DNA of 64,000 nt, taken from Pseudomonadota bacterium (GTDB lineage: Bacteria; Desulfobacterota; Desulfobulbia; Desulfobulbales; Desulfocapsaceae). Positions within the stretch are counted from its first letter, which is position 1, and each line of letters begins with the position of its first letter. The notes under the pieces are model-generated. The model saw nothing but the letters and a program-made list of their open reading frames with translations, had not been told where the DNA came from and did not search any database. The stretch spans positions 1 through 64,000 of the forward strand of contig JAHJKP010000010.1 of NCBI GenBank assembly GCA_018821985.1. The letters run 5' to 3'. The position numbers and the translations under genes were made by a program. Shown here piece by piece: positions 1 to 8,183 of the stretch.

Positions 1-360
1 ATAATGTTGAACCGCTTTATTGATGGTGACAATCAGTTCATCATTGGAAAAGGGCTTGGCCAGATAATTAAAGGCCCCTGCCTGCATGGCAGCCACTGCT
101 TTATCTACCTGAGCAAAGGCGGTGATCATCACCACCGGCAGATCACTGTTGATCTTTTTGATGGCCTGAAGAAGCTGGAGACCATCCATACCCGGCATCT
201 GCATGTCGGTAATCACCATATCCAGATCCACGTTCTGAACAAGCACCAGGCCCTCAGCACCACTCGGGGCGGTAAAGATCTCATAGCCCTCATCGCGCAG
301 CAGCTCAGAAAGGATCACCAAATAGTTCGGTTCATCATCAACAATCAGTATGGAATACAT
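1..360 (-). CDS. Response regulator, receiver domain (truncated by window edge)
   Basis: The gene starts at the ATG at 360 and runs off the left edge, so only about 120 N-terminal residues are seen. They form a CheY-like receiver domain: an acidic pocket in IVDDEP near residues 6-11, the phospho-acceptor aspartate in the ITDMQMPGMDG stretch near residue 53, the conserved Thr in VMITAF and the Lys of LAKPF. The output domain is missing, so it could be a sigma-54 activator, a DNA-binding regulator or a stand-alone receiver. It lies 45 bp downstream of the PHP gene on the same strand and may share its transcript. The receiver assignment is firm; the overall function is open. Confidence 0.85.
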   Translation of the reverse strand, partial: MYSILIVDDEPNYLVILSELLRDEGYEIFTAPSGAEGLVLVQNVDLDMVITDMQMPGMDGLQLLQAIKKINSDLPVVMITAFAQVDKAVAAMQAGAFNYLAKPFSNDELIVTINKAVQHY

Positions 361-405
361 GATCAGCAGCTCTCATCATAGGTATGTTTTAATCTTCGCC
401 TGAAA

Positions 406-1251
406 TTATGGACGCAGGCGCAATCTCTCTTTCATCTTGCCAAGAAGTTCCGGTGGAACAAAAATATTTTTCCCACCCGCCAGACTGGTACCTGGTCGCA
501 CCTCACCATGATAGTCGCTGCCGCCAGTGAGCAGGAGATCATGTTCAACGGCGAGAGCTCGCAACTTCTTTTTCACTTTATTCGAATGCGTTGGATAGTA
601 CAATTCAATGCCATTCAGACCTGCACGGACAAGATCGACAAGAACCCCAGGTAAACGGATGACTTCCGGATCATTTTGCGTCGGATGGGCAAGGGCCGCA
701 ATCCCTCCAGCCTGACGGATCAAGGCCACCGCTTCCGCCGCACTGTAGGCAAAGCGCGACACATAGGCAGCCTCCCCTTTCTTCAAAAACTGATCGAAGG
801 CCTGACTCATAGTCTGGACCACCCCACGTTGCACCAGAATTCTGGCGATATGCGGCCGTCCGGTCTGCCCCTGCTCAGACACACGCTGCAATTCTTCAGC
901 CGTTACCGGTATCCCCAAGGCATTGAGTTTTTCAAGAATCTTTCCATTACGCTCAGCCCTTGCCCCCTGCAAGCGCTCCAAGGCTGCGGCAAGCGGGCTG
1001 TTGCAGGGATCGGCCCAGTATCCCAGGACATGATACTCAACCTGATTATACAGCACACTGATCTCAATACCGGGAACAATCTCTACTCCCATCTTTTCTC
1101 CAGCCAGGATAGCCTCTTCCGTTCCCGCCATAGTATCATGATCGGTCAGGGCCAGGGCAGATATTTTTTTATCTCTGGCCAGGGCCACAAGCTCAGTGGG
1201 GGTCATTGTTCCATCTGAAAAATTCGAATGGGTGTGCAGGTCTATAGACAT
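406..1251 (-). CDS. PHP-domain metal-dependent phosphoesterase (TrpH/YciV-like)
   Basis: A 281-residue protein of the polymerase-and-histidinol-phosphatase (PHP) family. Metal-ligand motifs are in the usual order: HTH at residues 6-8 with the FSDG aspartate at 13, TDHDT at 36-40, GIEIS near 61-65, an ALAHP histidine in the middle and a C-terminal GGSDYHG. This layout matches the TrpH/YciV group, whose studied members act on 3',5'-nucleoside bisphosphates or as 5'-3' RNA exonucleases. The exact substrate here is inference. The length is normal for the family. The divergent lipoprotein gene lies upstream and the response regulator follows downstream. Confidence 0.85.
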   Translation of the reverse strand: MSIDLHTHSNFSDGTMTPTELVALARDKKISALALTDHDTMAGTEEAILAGEKMGVEIVPGIEISVLYNQVEYHVLGYWADPCNSPLAAALERLQGARAERNGKILEKLNALGIPVTAEELQRVSEQGQTGRPHIARILVQRGVVQTMSQAFDQFLKKGEAAYVSRFAYSAAEAVALIRQAGGIAALAHPTQNDPEVIRLPGVLVDLVRAGLNGIELYYPTHSNKVKKKLRALAVEHDLLLTGGSDYHGEVRPGTSLAGGKNIFVPPELLGKMKERLRLRP

Positions 1252-1464
1252 ATCAGGAAAAAAACAAAAGGAAGAGAGCTTATGTACCGCTCAGGTTTCG
1301 TTCAACATCACAACAAATATCACTATTCACTATACGCATTCACTAAAGATCAGGCAAGAAAGATACCATCCAGCCAAGTGGCCATCGTCCTTTTTCCTTT
1401 ACTTTTCTCAATCTTATCCGATACAGTTCTGTCACTGGAAAATCCTTTTATCGGAGAATCGGCC

Positions 1465-2145
1465 ATGCGCCCTATCATTTTCACCACTTTTATCGTTTTT
1501 TTCATCCTCTGCACCAGCGGATGCAGCCGTGTCCCGCAACCAGTCACCTATGACTTCAGCGAACAACAGAAGATGCAGGCAACCCACCATTGGGACGTCC
1601 TGGCTAATGACGTGGCTAATCAGATCAACAAAGCGCTGCTTGGTCACGATTATGTCAGCACCCCTGTTCTGGTCAGAGCGACTTGCGGCACAGAAAATTC
1701 ACCTTGCAAGCCCGGAGAAACGACGCAATTCAATGAAGGTTTTCGTGACCTCCTGATCACCCAGCTTGTTCATTTTGGTGTCCCCACCAGCGCGACCGAA
1801 GACAAAGATGCGATTATTGTTAATTACAAGGTACAGGTCGTCTACCACCGCGACAAGCGCATTGCGTCCAGGCCGCCGGGAGCCCTCACCGCCCTGACCA
1901 CAGCAATCACCGTGCTGCGCTGGGCCACCTGGGACGTTCAGGCGGTGGCCACGGCCGGATATCTAGATATAGCCAACTCCGCCACGGATGACGTCGGACA
2001 GTATGAAATAATCATCACCACCTCCATGATTTCCGGCAATAAATACCTGTTCAGAAGCTCGGATATCTATTACATTAACGATGCAGACTTCTGGCATTAT
2101 CAAGATAATAGCCAGACCAGAGAAATCCAGATCAGTAACCATTGA
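1465..2145 (+). CDS. Putative lipoprotein, function unknown
   Basis: I do not recognise the family. The chosen ATG at 1465 is preceded by a good GGAGA ribosome site and gives a 226-residue protein with a hydrophobic N-terminus ending in a TSGC sequence (Cys 20), a plausible though imperfect lipobox. Upstream in-frame starts would place the signal sequence inside the protein and were rejected. The mature part looks soluble and periplasmic, with one more hydrophobic stretch near residues 135-150. It ends 46 bp before the FlgO-domain lipoprotein on the same strand, so the two probably form a small envelope operon. Confidence 0.65.
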   Translation: MRPIIFTTFIVFFILCTSGCSRVPQPVTYDFSEQQKMQATHHWDVLANDVANQINKALLGHDYVSTPVLVRATCGTENSPCKPGETTQFNEGFRDLLITQLVHFGVPTSATEDKDAIIVNYKVQVVYHRDKRIASRPPGALTALTTAITVLRWATWDVQAVATAGYLDIANSATDDVGQYEIIITTSMISGNKYLFRSSDIYYINDADFWHYQDNSQTREIQISNH

Positions 2146-2191
2146 TCACTGTTCCCTGACTCAATCCGCCATGAGCAATCACCCAGCTATC

Positions 2192-2818
2192 ATGTATCTT
2201 CGTGTGTTTCTAACTCTCGCCCTGTCTCTTTCCCTGGCTGCTTGTTCCTCGTTCAACTGCACCAGGCTGGAAAAACAACTCGGTGCCGAGGAAAACCTGA
2301 TTAACCTTGCCGCCCGCATTACCGACGACCTGACCCAGAAGTCCTTTCCACCACTGATGCCAAGGCAGCCGGATCTACCCATTCTAAGTACTACCTTTGT
2401 CAACAATAACGACTTAAAAGAAACATCACGATTTGGCAGGATCCTCCAGGAGCACATTACCTCACGTCTGGTGCAGCTTGGTTACGCCACAAAAGAGCTC
2501 AAACTTCGTGACACCCTGCTCATGCAGGAGCGATCAGGTGAGACCATGCTTTCCCGCAATGTCGAGGATATCAACGACAAACAATCCCTTTCGGCTCAAG
2601 CTGTTCTGGTGGGAACCTATTCTTATACCGACCGCATCATGTACATCTCTGCCCGGCTTATTAACCCAAAAGATAGAAATATCATCTCCTCCTATGACTA
2701 CCGTCTCTGCATGGATGACAATATTCTTGCCATGTTCGGACTCAAGCGGCAATCATTAGACCTGGACGATGAAATCGATCCGCCACGGGGTTCTTTGATC
2801 AATGCCCTCTTTTTTTGA
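2192..2818 (+). CDS. FlgO-domain outer membrane lipoprotein
   Basis: A 208-residue protein with a clear lipoprotein signal: Met-Tyr-Leu-Arg, a hydrophobic core and an LAAC lipobox at Cys 18. The mature part resembles FlgO-domain proteins: a TTFVNNNDLKETSRFGR-like segment, a Gly-Tyr in the following helix, and a later segment announcing a GTYSY strand. In Vibrio, FlgO is an outer membrane protein needed for normal flagella, but FlgO-domain proteins also occur in genomes and loci without flagellar genes, and none is seen here. An ATG at 2171 would add seven residues before the signal. Family is likely; a flagellar role is unsupported. Confidence 0.7.
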   Translation: MYLRVFLTLALSLSLAACSSFNCTRLEKQLGAEENLINLAARITDDLTQKSFPPLMPRQPDLPILSTTFVNNNDLKETSRFGRILQEHITSRLVQLGYATKELKLRDTLLMQERSGETMLSRNVEDINDKQSLSAQAVLVGTYSYTDRIMYISARLINPKDRNIISSYDYRLCMDDNILAMFGLKRQSLDLDDEIDPPRGSLINALFF

Positions 2819-3014
2819 AGCCACCCACCTCGTTTTCCCCTCGCGCTGCCTTCTATTCTGGACCACACCTGAAGTATCTGTCCACAATAACTCTTTTTTC
2901 TGGACTTTCTCTCCATTTCCTGATTTAAATTCTCTAAATAGAGATATCATGCGGTGATGGTTGAACCTGCCGTCACTTTCAAACTCAAGCTGAATACTAC
3001 CATCACTTGTCGCT

Positions 3015-3851
3015 ATGTTCCCTGTAACGTCAATTCTTCATTTCCTTATTATCTGCCTGTTATCCCTCTCCATCAGCGGATATGCACATGCAGAAGTCAA
3101 CATACCCCGAAGCGATATTTCAAGGGCTGCCTACCAGCGTCTGGCCCCACAACTGGAACAGGAGATGCAAAATAAAAATCTGCATCTGGGCCAGCCGATC
3201 TTCATGCGTATCTTTAAAGAAGAAAATGAGCTGGAGATATGGGTAAAAAAAGATCTCGCCTACAAGCTGTTCAAGACATACAAGATCTGCAAATATTCGG
3301 GAAAACTTGGCCCCAAGTTAAAAGAGGGAGATGAACAAAGTCCTGAAGGGTTCTACACTGTCAGCGTCACCGCCCTCAACCCCTGGAGTGACTTTCATCT
3401 TTCCTTTAATCTGGGATACCCAAACGAATTCGACAGGCTCCACAAACGTACGGGAGGCGCCCTGATGGTTCATGGAAAATGCGCCTCGGTGGGCTGCTTT
3501 GCCATGAACGATTTCCGAATCGAAGAGATATACACCATTGTTGACGCATCATTAAGCGCCGGCCAGGAACAATTTTCCGTCCATATTTTCCCTTTTCGCA
3601 TGACCTGGGACAAGATGGCCCAGAACTCCAAATCTCCATGGGTTCCCTTCTGGGAAAACCTGAAACAAGGCTATGATTTTTTCCAGGGACACCGGGCTCC
3701 GCCTCAAGTCACAGTGGAAGGAGAGCAATACGCCTTTCACACCTCCCCCCCCCTCCTCTTTGGAAGCGACCTGACACCTGTTCCAACACCGAACAGACAT
3801 GAATACGCCGAGGTCACTAAAAAGAGAGCCAAGAACAGGAGTGCGCTGTAA
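3015..3851 (+). CDS. dpaA: DpaA/YafK-like murein L,D-transpeptidase-fold hydrolase
   Basis: A 278-residue exported protein with a signal peptide ending at about Ala 26 (AHA). The central domain carries the YkuD-fold catalytic signature with His 153 and Cys 161 in an HGKCASVGC arrangement. The surrounding sequence (YKLFKTYKIC, SGKLGPKLKEGD, QSPEGFY, FNLGYPNEFD) is typical of the YafK/DpaA branch. In E. coli DpaA cleaves the bond between meso-diaminopimelate and the lysine of Braun lipoprotein rather than making crosslinks. Whether a Braun-type lipoprotein is the substrate here is unknown. A U-rich terminator follows at 3908-3946. Its proximity to mpl suggests a murein-remodelling neighbourhood, but the genes are not cotranscribed. 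Confidence 0.85.
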   Translation: MFPVTSILHFLIICLLSLSISGYAHAEVNIPRSDISRAAYQRLAPQLEQEMQNKNLHLGQPIFMRIFKEENELEIWVKKDLAYKLFKTYKICKYSGKLGPKLKEGDEQSPEGFYTVSVTALNPWSDFHLSFNLGYPNEFDRLHKRTGGALMVHGKCASVGCFAMNDFRIEEIYTIVDASLSAGQEQFSVHIFPFRMTWDKMAQNSKSPWVPFWENLKQGYDFFQGHRAPPQVTVEGEQYAFHTSPPLLFGSDLTPVPTPNRHEYAEVTKKRAKNRSAL

Positions 3852-3907
3852 CAGCAACGCTGGTCTCACCCTGTGACCTAGAGATGCGAAGAGAATTTCT
3901 TCATTTT

Positions 3908-3946
3908 AAGAAGGCTGAATAATTATTTTTCAACCTTCTTTTTTTA
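3908..3946 (+). terminator. Rho-independent terminator after the dpaA-like gene
   Basis: AAGAAGG at 3908-3914 pairs with CCTTCTT at 3934-3940, extended inward with one mismatch, and a T-run follows. It lies between two converging genes and touches the end of the Crp/Fnr gene, so it may serve both directions. Confidence 0.75.
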
Positions 3947-4606
3947 TTTGTCTACCAGGGCCGCCCGATCAAGAATACGGATTTTCTTGCCATCGACGGC
4001 AATAAGCCCCTCGTCACTCATTTTGGCAAAGATACGGGAAAGGGTTTCCGGAATGGTGCCAAGCAGGCTTGCCAATTGCCCCTTCGATATCTCCAGTTCA
4101 ACACTCTCTTCACTCCCCTGTTCCTCCAACAGATATAGCAGATATCCGGCAAGCCTTGCCGGCACTTCCTTCAAGGACAAATTCTCAATCTGATCAACAA
4201 AGCGGCGTAAACGCAAGGAAAGAACAGCGAGCATACTCAGGGCCAGAGAGGGATTCTCGTGAACAAGGGCAATAAACTTTTCTCTCGGGAAAAAAATCAA
4301 GGTACTCTTCGCCAGAGTCTCAGCATTGGCCGGAAAAGGTTGCCCATGAAAGACCGGCACCTCACCAAAAGGCTCTCCCGGTCCAAAGATATGCAGGATC
4401 TGTTCCTTTCCGGCAAAGGACATCTTGAAGATCTTCACCTTGCCCTCTGCGACCATATAGAAACCATTGCCGGGATCCCCTTCAAAAAACACCGCCTCGC
4501 CTTTGCTGAACTTCTTTTCCACGGCGATCTTCACTACCGCATCAAGCTGCTCTTCAGGCAGACCGCCAAACAAAACGCTCTCGCCAATCAACTCACGTTT
4601 TCCCAT
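3944..4606 (-). CDS. Crp/Fnr-family transcriptional regulator
   Basis: A 220-residue regulator with an N-terminal cyclic-nucleotide-binding beta-roll (FEGDPGNGFYMVAEGKVKIF-type strands at about 42-62, followed by GPGEPFGEVPVF) and a C-terminal Crp-type helix-turn-helix (ISKGQLASLLGTIPETLSRIF near 172-193). The Fnr iron-sulfur cysteines are absent, so it is not an oxygen sensor of the classical Fnr type. The recognition helix contains the E-T-L-S-R pattern common to anaerobe Crp/Fnr regulators of the DNR/HcpR kind, but the ligand cannot be told. It diverges from the mpl operon across a 291-bp region and could regulate it; that is inference. Confidence 0.9.
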   Translation of the reverse strand: MGKRELIGESVLFGGLPEEQLDAVVKIAVEKKFSKGEAVFFEGDPGNGFYMVAEGKVKIFKMSFAGKEQILHIFGPGEPFGEVPVFHGQPFPANAETLAKSTLIFFPREKFIALVHENPSLALSMLAVLSLRLRRFVDQIENLSLKEVPARLAGYLLYLLEEQGSEESVELEISKGQLASLLGTIPETLSRIFAKMSDEGLIAVDGKKIRILDRAALVDK

Positions 4607-4897
4607 TTATTCCATCTCCTGCTCCAAATTTTTCTTTGCATACACCTTCCAAGAGAGATTCGTTTAACATTTTCCGAAATTCCTGGCCACATTCATAAAT
4701 TTATTCTGGTAAAACTCTGTTAACTGCAGTAAAAATCAAGACTACAGGGATGGCCTGACCGTTATTTCTGAAAACACCGCCTCTGCTGTCTCGTGACGAA
4801 TTGGCCTTCTTCCGCCAGCAGAGGCGGCATGATAAAGCTAAAAAAAGCATTACTACTCTCGAACAACTATTAAATATTACTTAAATTATTTAAAATA
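4607..4897. other. Divergent intergenic region with AT-rich promoter area
   Basis: This 291-bp stretch separates the divergent Crp/Fnr gene and the mpl operon. It holds the inverted repeat annotated separately and an AT-rich stretch at about 4853-4897 that is the likely promoter zone for the mpl operon. No confident -35/-10 pair or Crp/Fnr half-site pair could be fixed by eye. Confidence 0.4.
4777..4827. repeat. Perfect 12-bp inverted repeat upstream of the mpl operon
   Basis: CCGCCTCTGCTG at 4777-4788 pairs exactly with CAGCAGAGGCGG at 4816-4827 across a 27-nt spacer. There is no adjacent T-run, so it is not a standard terminator. It could be an RNA hairpin in a leader or a widely spaced binding site. 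Confidence 0.6.
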
Positions 4898-5077
4898 ATG
4901 TCAGAAAGAAGCCCAGAGATCCATCCCGACAGGCCCGTCTCCGACGAAACCCTGCTGAAGGTCTCCAAGGAAATCGTGATCAAATTCATCGAAGTGGGGC
5001 GACTTACCCCTGCCACCTTTGAACAGACCTTTGACACCATCTACCATACGATAAAAAAAACGGTGCGCAAGGTATGA
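4898..5077 (+). CDS. Small conserved-looking protein translationally coupled to mpl
   Basis: A 59-residue reading frame starting at the ATG at 4898. Its TGA stop at 5075-5077 overlaps the mpl start in an ATGA junction, a hallmark of translational coupling, which makes the small gene credible. The predicted protein has a polar N-terminus and two probable helices (LLKVSKEIVIKFIEVGRL, then a segment around FEQTFDTIYHTIKKTV). No signal peptide, cysteine cluster or known catalytic motif is visible. The pattern faintly recalls short helical N-domains of Ros/MucR-type proteins, but the zinc-finger part is absent and I assign no function. Confidence 0.65.
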   Translation: MSERSPEIHPDRPVSDETLLKVSKEIVIKFIEVGRLTPATFEQTFDTIYHTIKKTVRKV

Positions 5078-6519
5078 TCGAGCTCGAGCCGAGACTCAAT
5101 ATGGCGCCGCCGCAGATCCGCCACATCCATATCATGGGAATCTGCGGCACCGGCATGGCGGCTCTGGCCGGGATGTTGAAGGCATCAGGCTACCAAGTGA
5201 CCGGTTCCGACAGCGGGGTCTATCCGCCCATGTCTGATTTCCTCAGGGAACAAGGGATTGAGGCTGCCAGCGGTTATGGCCCGCAGAACCTGAAACCCCG
5301 TCCCGATCTGGTCATTGTCGGCAATGTCATCACCCGCAAGAACCCTGAGGCCCACGGATTGGCAGATGCGGCCATCCCCTATCTTTCCTTTCCCCAGGCT
5401 CTCGCCCATTTTTTTATCAGCTCCCGCACCTCGCTCGTCGTTGCTGGTACCCACGGCAAAACCACCACATCCTCACTGCTAGCCTCGGCGCTGCATCAGG
5501 CAGGGCTTGACCCTTCCTTCATGATCGGGGGAATCGTCCGTGAGTTTGATGCCAATTTCCGCCTCGGCCATGGCCCTCATTTTGTGGTGGAGGGCGACGA
5601 ATATGATACCGCCTTTTTTGACAAGGGGTCCAAGTTTCTTCATTATCGAGCCAACATCGCCATCATCACCTCGGTTGAATTCGATCATGCCGACATCTTC
5701 GCCGATCTCGATGCCATCAAAGGCACCTTCCGTAAATTTGTGGCTGGACTGCCTGCAGACGGTCTGATTGTGGCTCACCTCGATGACCCGAATGTGGCAG
5801 AGATCGTGGCCGACGCCCCCTGTGAAGTCCAGGGATATGGCTTCAATCCTGATCTTACCTGGTCCCTTGCTGATGTCCGTGCCGAACAGGGGATGACCCG
5901 GTTCCAGGTCCACCACCTTGGTGAACCCTGGGCAGAGCTGGCAGTCCGCATGCCCGGCCGCCATAACTGCCTGAACAGCCTGGCCGTCACCGCTGTCCTG
6001 CACCGGCTCGGTCTTGCTCCCAAACAGATCGACACTGCACTCTCCAGCTTTGGCGGGGTCAAACGACGCCAGGAGGTGCGCGGGATCGAGCGCGGCATCA
6101 CCGTCATCGACGATTTTGCTCACCATCCGACAGCGGTGCGGGAAACCCTTGCTGCCCTGAAAGAAGCCTATGCGGGCCAGCGGTTGGTAACTGTCTTTGA
6201 ACCGAGAACCAACTCCTCCCGTCGGGCCATTTTCCAGCAGGATTACGTGAGCGCCTTCGACGCTACAGACCTGATCCTGATTAGAAAGCCGCTGCCCCTT
6301 GACAATGTTCCGGTGGAAGAGCTATTCTCATCCACTCAGCTGGCCTCTGACCTGCGGGCACGGGGACTGGATGCCCGCACTTTTGATGACACCGACACGA
6401 TACTGGATCATCTCATGACCACCCTGAGAGAGGGAGACCTAGTTGCCATCCTCTCCAATGGCGGTTTTGACAATATCCACAACCGGTTGCTGGAGAGATT
6501 AGCAGCCGTTACCAAATAA
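5074..6519 (+). CDS. mpl: UDP-N-acetylmuramate:L-Ala-gamma-D-Glu-meso-DAP ligase
   Basis: A 481-residue Mur-ligase-family enzyme. The N-terminal Rossmann-like region has the MurC/Mpl glycine motif GICGTGMAALAG near 22-33, the ATP P-loop is GTHGKTTT at 125-132, and EGDEYDTAFFDKGSK near 178 is the Mpl-specific version of the central motif. DDFAHHP lies further on. Mpl attaches recycled murein tripeptide directly to UDP-MurNAc in the cytoplasm, bypassing de novo stepwise addition. The sequence fits Mpl better than MurC because of the EGDEYDT and HYRAN segments. It overlaps the upstream 59-residue gene by four bases. Confidence 0.9.
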   Translation: MIELEPRLNMAPPQIRHIHIMGICGTGMAALAGMLKASGYQVTGSDSGVYPPMSDFLREQGIEAASGYGPQNLKPRPDLVIVGNVITRKNPEAHGLADAAIPYLSFPQALAHFFISSRTSLVVAGTHGKTTTSSLLASALHQAGLDPSFMIGGIVREFDANFRLGHGPHFVVEGDEYDTAFFDKGSKFLHYRANIAIITSVEFDHADIFADLDAIKGTFRKFVAGLPADGLIVAHLDDPNVAEIVADAPCEVQGYGFNPDLTWSLADVRAEQGMTRFQVHHLGEPWAELAVRMPGRHNCLNSLAVTAVLHRLGLAPKQIDTALSSFGGVKRRQEVRGIERGITVIDDFAHHPTAVRETLAALKEAYAGQRLVTVFEPRTNSSRRAIFQQDYVSAFDATDLILIRKPLPLDNVPVEELFSSTQLASDLRARGLDARTFDDTDTILDHLMTTLREGDLVAILSNGGFDNIHNRLLERLAAVTK

Positions 6520-6594
6520 CCTTTACCATCCTGGCCCATCCACGTCTGACTCTACCGCAGATACATTTATTAAAAAAATTCAACACAAGAAACC

Positions 6595-7737
6595 ATGATG
6601 AAACTCGCCGTCCTGAAAGAAACAGAAGAAGGGGAAAACCGAGTCGCGCTTATTCCTGACTCGATCAAGCGTCTCTCTAAAAAAGGGTTCGAAATCCTGG
6701 TTGAGACAGGTGCAGGAAGCAGCGCCGGATACAGCGACCAGGAATATGAGCAATGTGGTGCCACCCTGGTCAGCTCGGCCAGGAAACTTGCAACACAGGC
6801 CGATTGTGTGGTCAAGGTACGCCCACCTTCCCTGCAGGAGGCCGAGATGCTGAAGAACGACTCTGTCCTCATTGCCATCATCCAATCCACCCTCAGACAT
6901 GATCTGGTGAAAACGCTGACTGAAAAGCAGATCACCTCCTTTGGCCTGGATATCATTCCCCGCACCTCCCTTGCCCAATCCATGGACGTACTCAGCTCCA
7001 TGAGCACCATTTCAGGCTACAAGGCCGTGCTGCTGGCCGCAGATACCATCAACCGCTTTTTCCCCATGCTCATGACCGCTGCCGGTACGATTGCCCCGGC
7101 AAAGGTGCTGGTCCTTGGTGCGGGCGTTGCCGGTCTCATGGCCTGCGCCACTGCCAAACGTCTGGGTGGTGTGGTGGAGGCCTTTGATGTCAGGCCGGAG
7201 GTCAAGGAGCAGGTGCGCTCGGTGGGGGCAAAATTTGTTGAGGTTCCAGTCAGCGAGGACGGTTCCGGCGGCGGCGGCTATGCCAAAGAGATGTCAGACG
7301 AATACAAGCAGAAACAGGCGGAGCTGATCAGCAAGCACATCGCCAAGTCCGATGTGGTCATCCCCACTGCCCTGATTCCAGGCCGCAAGGCACCCATTCT
7401 GATCACCGAGGAACAGGTAGCAAGCATGAAACCGGGCTCGGTCATCGTCGACCTTGCCGCTGAGATGGGCGGCAACTGCGCCCTGACCCAGCCAGGCCAG
7501 ACCGTTATCGCCCATGGGGTGACCATTGTCGGCCACAGCAACCTGCCATCCACCATGTCTTTCCATGCCAGCCAGATGTTTTCCCGGAATATCGAAAAAT
7601 TCCTCCTCCATCTCTGTGATGAAAATGGCTTCAAGATGAACATGGATGATGAAATTACCCGCGGTTCTCTGGTCACCAAAGGCGGCCAGGTGATCCATGA
7701 ACTGACTAAAAAACTGATGGCTGACTCGAAAATATAA
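6595..7737 (+). CDS. pntAA: NAD(P) transhydrogenase subunit alpha part 1
   Basis: A 380-residue NAD(H)-binding domain I of proton-translocating transhydrogenase. It starts MMKLAVLKETEEGENRVALIP, as in PntA and alanine dehydrogenases, with the RQD-loop region around residues 110-125 and a Rossmann motif in KVLVLGAGVAGLMACATAKRLG near 169-190. The membrane part is absent; it is supplied by the next gene 15 bp downstream, as in the split three-subunit enzymes of Rhodospirillum rubrum. Together with PntAB and PntB it exchanges hydride between NADH and NADP+ coupled to proton movement, probably to supply NADPH in this anaerobe. Confidence 0.92.
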   Translation: MMKLAVLKETEEGENRVALIPDSIKRLSKKGFEILVETGAGSSAGYSDQEYEQCGATLVSSARKLATQADCVVKVRPPSLQEAEMLKNDSVLIAIIQSTLRHDLVKTLTEKQITSFGLDIIPRTSLAQSMDVLSSMSTISGYKAVLLAADTINRFFPMLMTAAGTIAPAKVLVLGAGVAGLMACATAKRLGGVVEAFDVRPEVKEQVRSVGAKFVEVPVSEDGSGGGGYAKEMSDEYKQKQAELISKHIAKSDVVIPTALIPGRKAPILITEEQVASMKPGSVIVDLAAEMGGNCALTQPGQTVIAHGVTIVGHSNLPSTMSFHASQMFSRNIEKFLLHLCDENGFKMNMDDEITRGSLVTKGGQVIHELTKKLMADSKI

Positions 7738-7752
7738 TAGGAGAATAAAAAG

Positions 7753-8037
7753 ATGGATACAGGAACAATTATCATCGGCTTGACCATTTTTGTCCTTGCC
7801 TGCTTTGCCGGGGCGGAACTCATCGCCAAGGTACCGCCGACCCTGCACACCCCCCTGATGTCAGGCTCAAATGCCATTTCCGGCATTGCCATCCTTGGCG
7901 CTCTTTTGGCCACAGGACATCCTGAATCATTCAGCTCCGTCTCTGGCCTCGGCTTCCTGGCCGTTATTTTTGCAACCATCAATGTGGTTGGCGGCTATAT
8001 GGTGACCCACCGGATGCTGCAGATGTTCAAGAAATAG
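7753..8037 (+). CDS. pntAB: NAD(P) transhydrogenase subunit alpha part 2
   Basis: A 94-residue membrane protein with about three hydrophobic segments and the conserved TPLMSGSNAISGIAILGA-type stretch at about 34-52 of the transhydrogenase proton channel. The ending HRMLQMFKK is characteristic. It begins 15 bp after pntAA behind an AGGAGAATAAAAAG ribosome site, and pntB follows 146 bp later. Confidence 0.93.
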   Translation: MDTGTIIIGLTIFVLACFAGAELIAKVPPTLHTPLMSGSNAISGIAILGALLATGHPESFSSVSGLGFLAVIFATINVVGGYMVTHRMLQMFKK

Positions 8038-8183
8038 GAGCGAAAGAAGAATCAAGAATGTTCTAAAAAAACATTCCCTCGTCAGCTGCTCTCTTTCAGT
8101 TCATAGCAGGCACCCTTCGGTCATTCGATACGTTCGTGGCCCTGGCTGCTTTCATACAAACCACAGAAAAGTATGTGAACCCC

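Noticed and set aside
4-381. Plus-strand frame over the response regulator
   Set aside because: It is the antisense shadow of the receiver domain, which reads with all its motifs on the minus strand.
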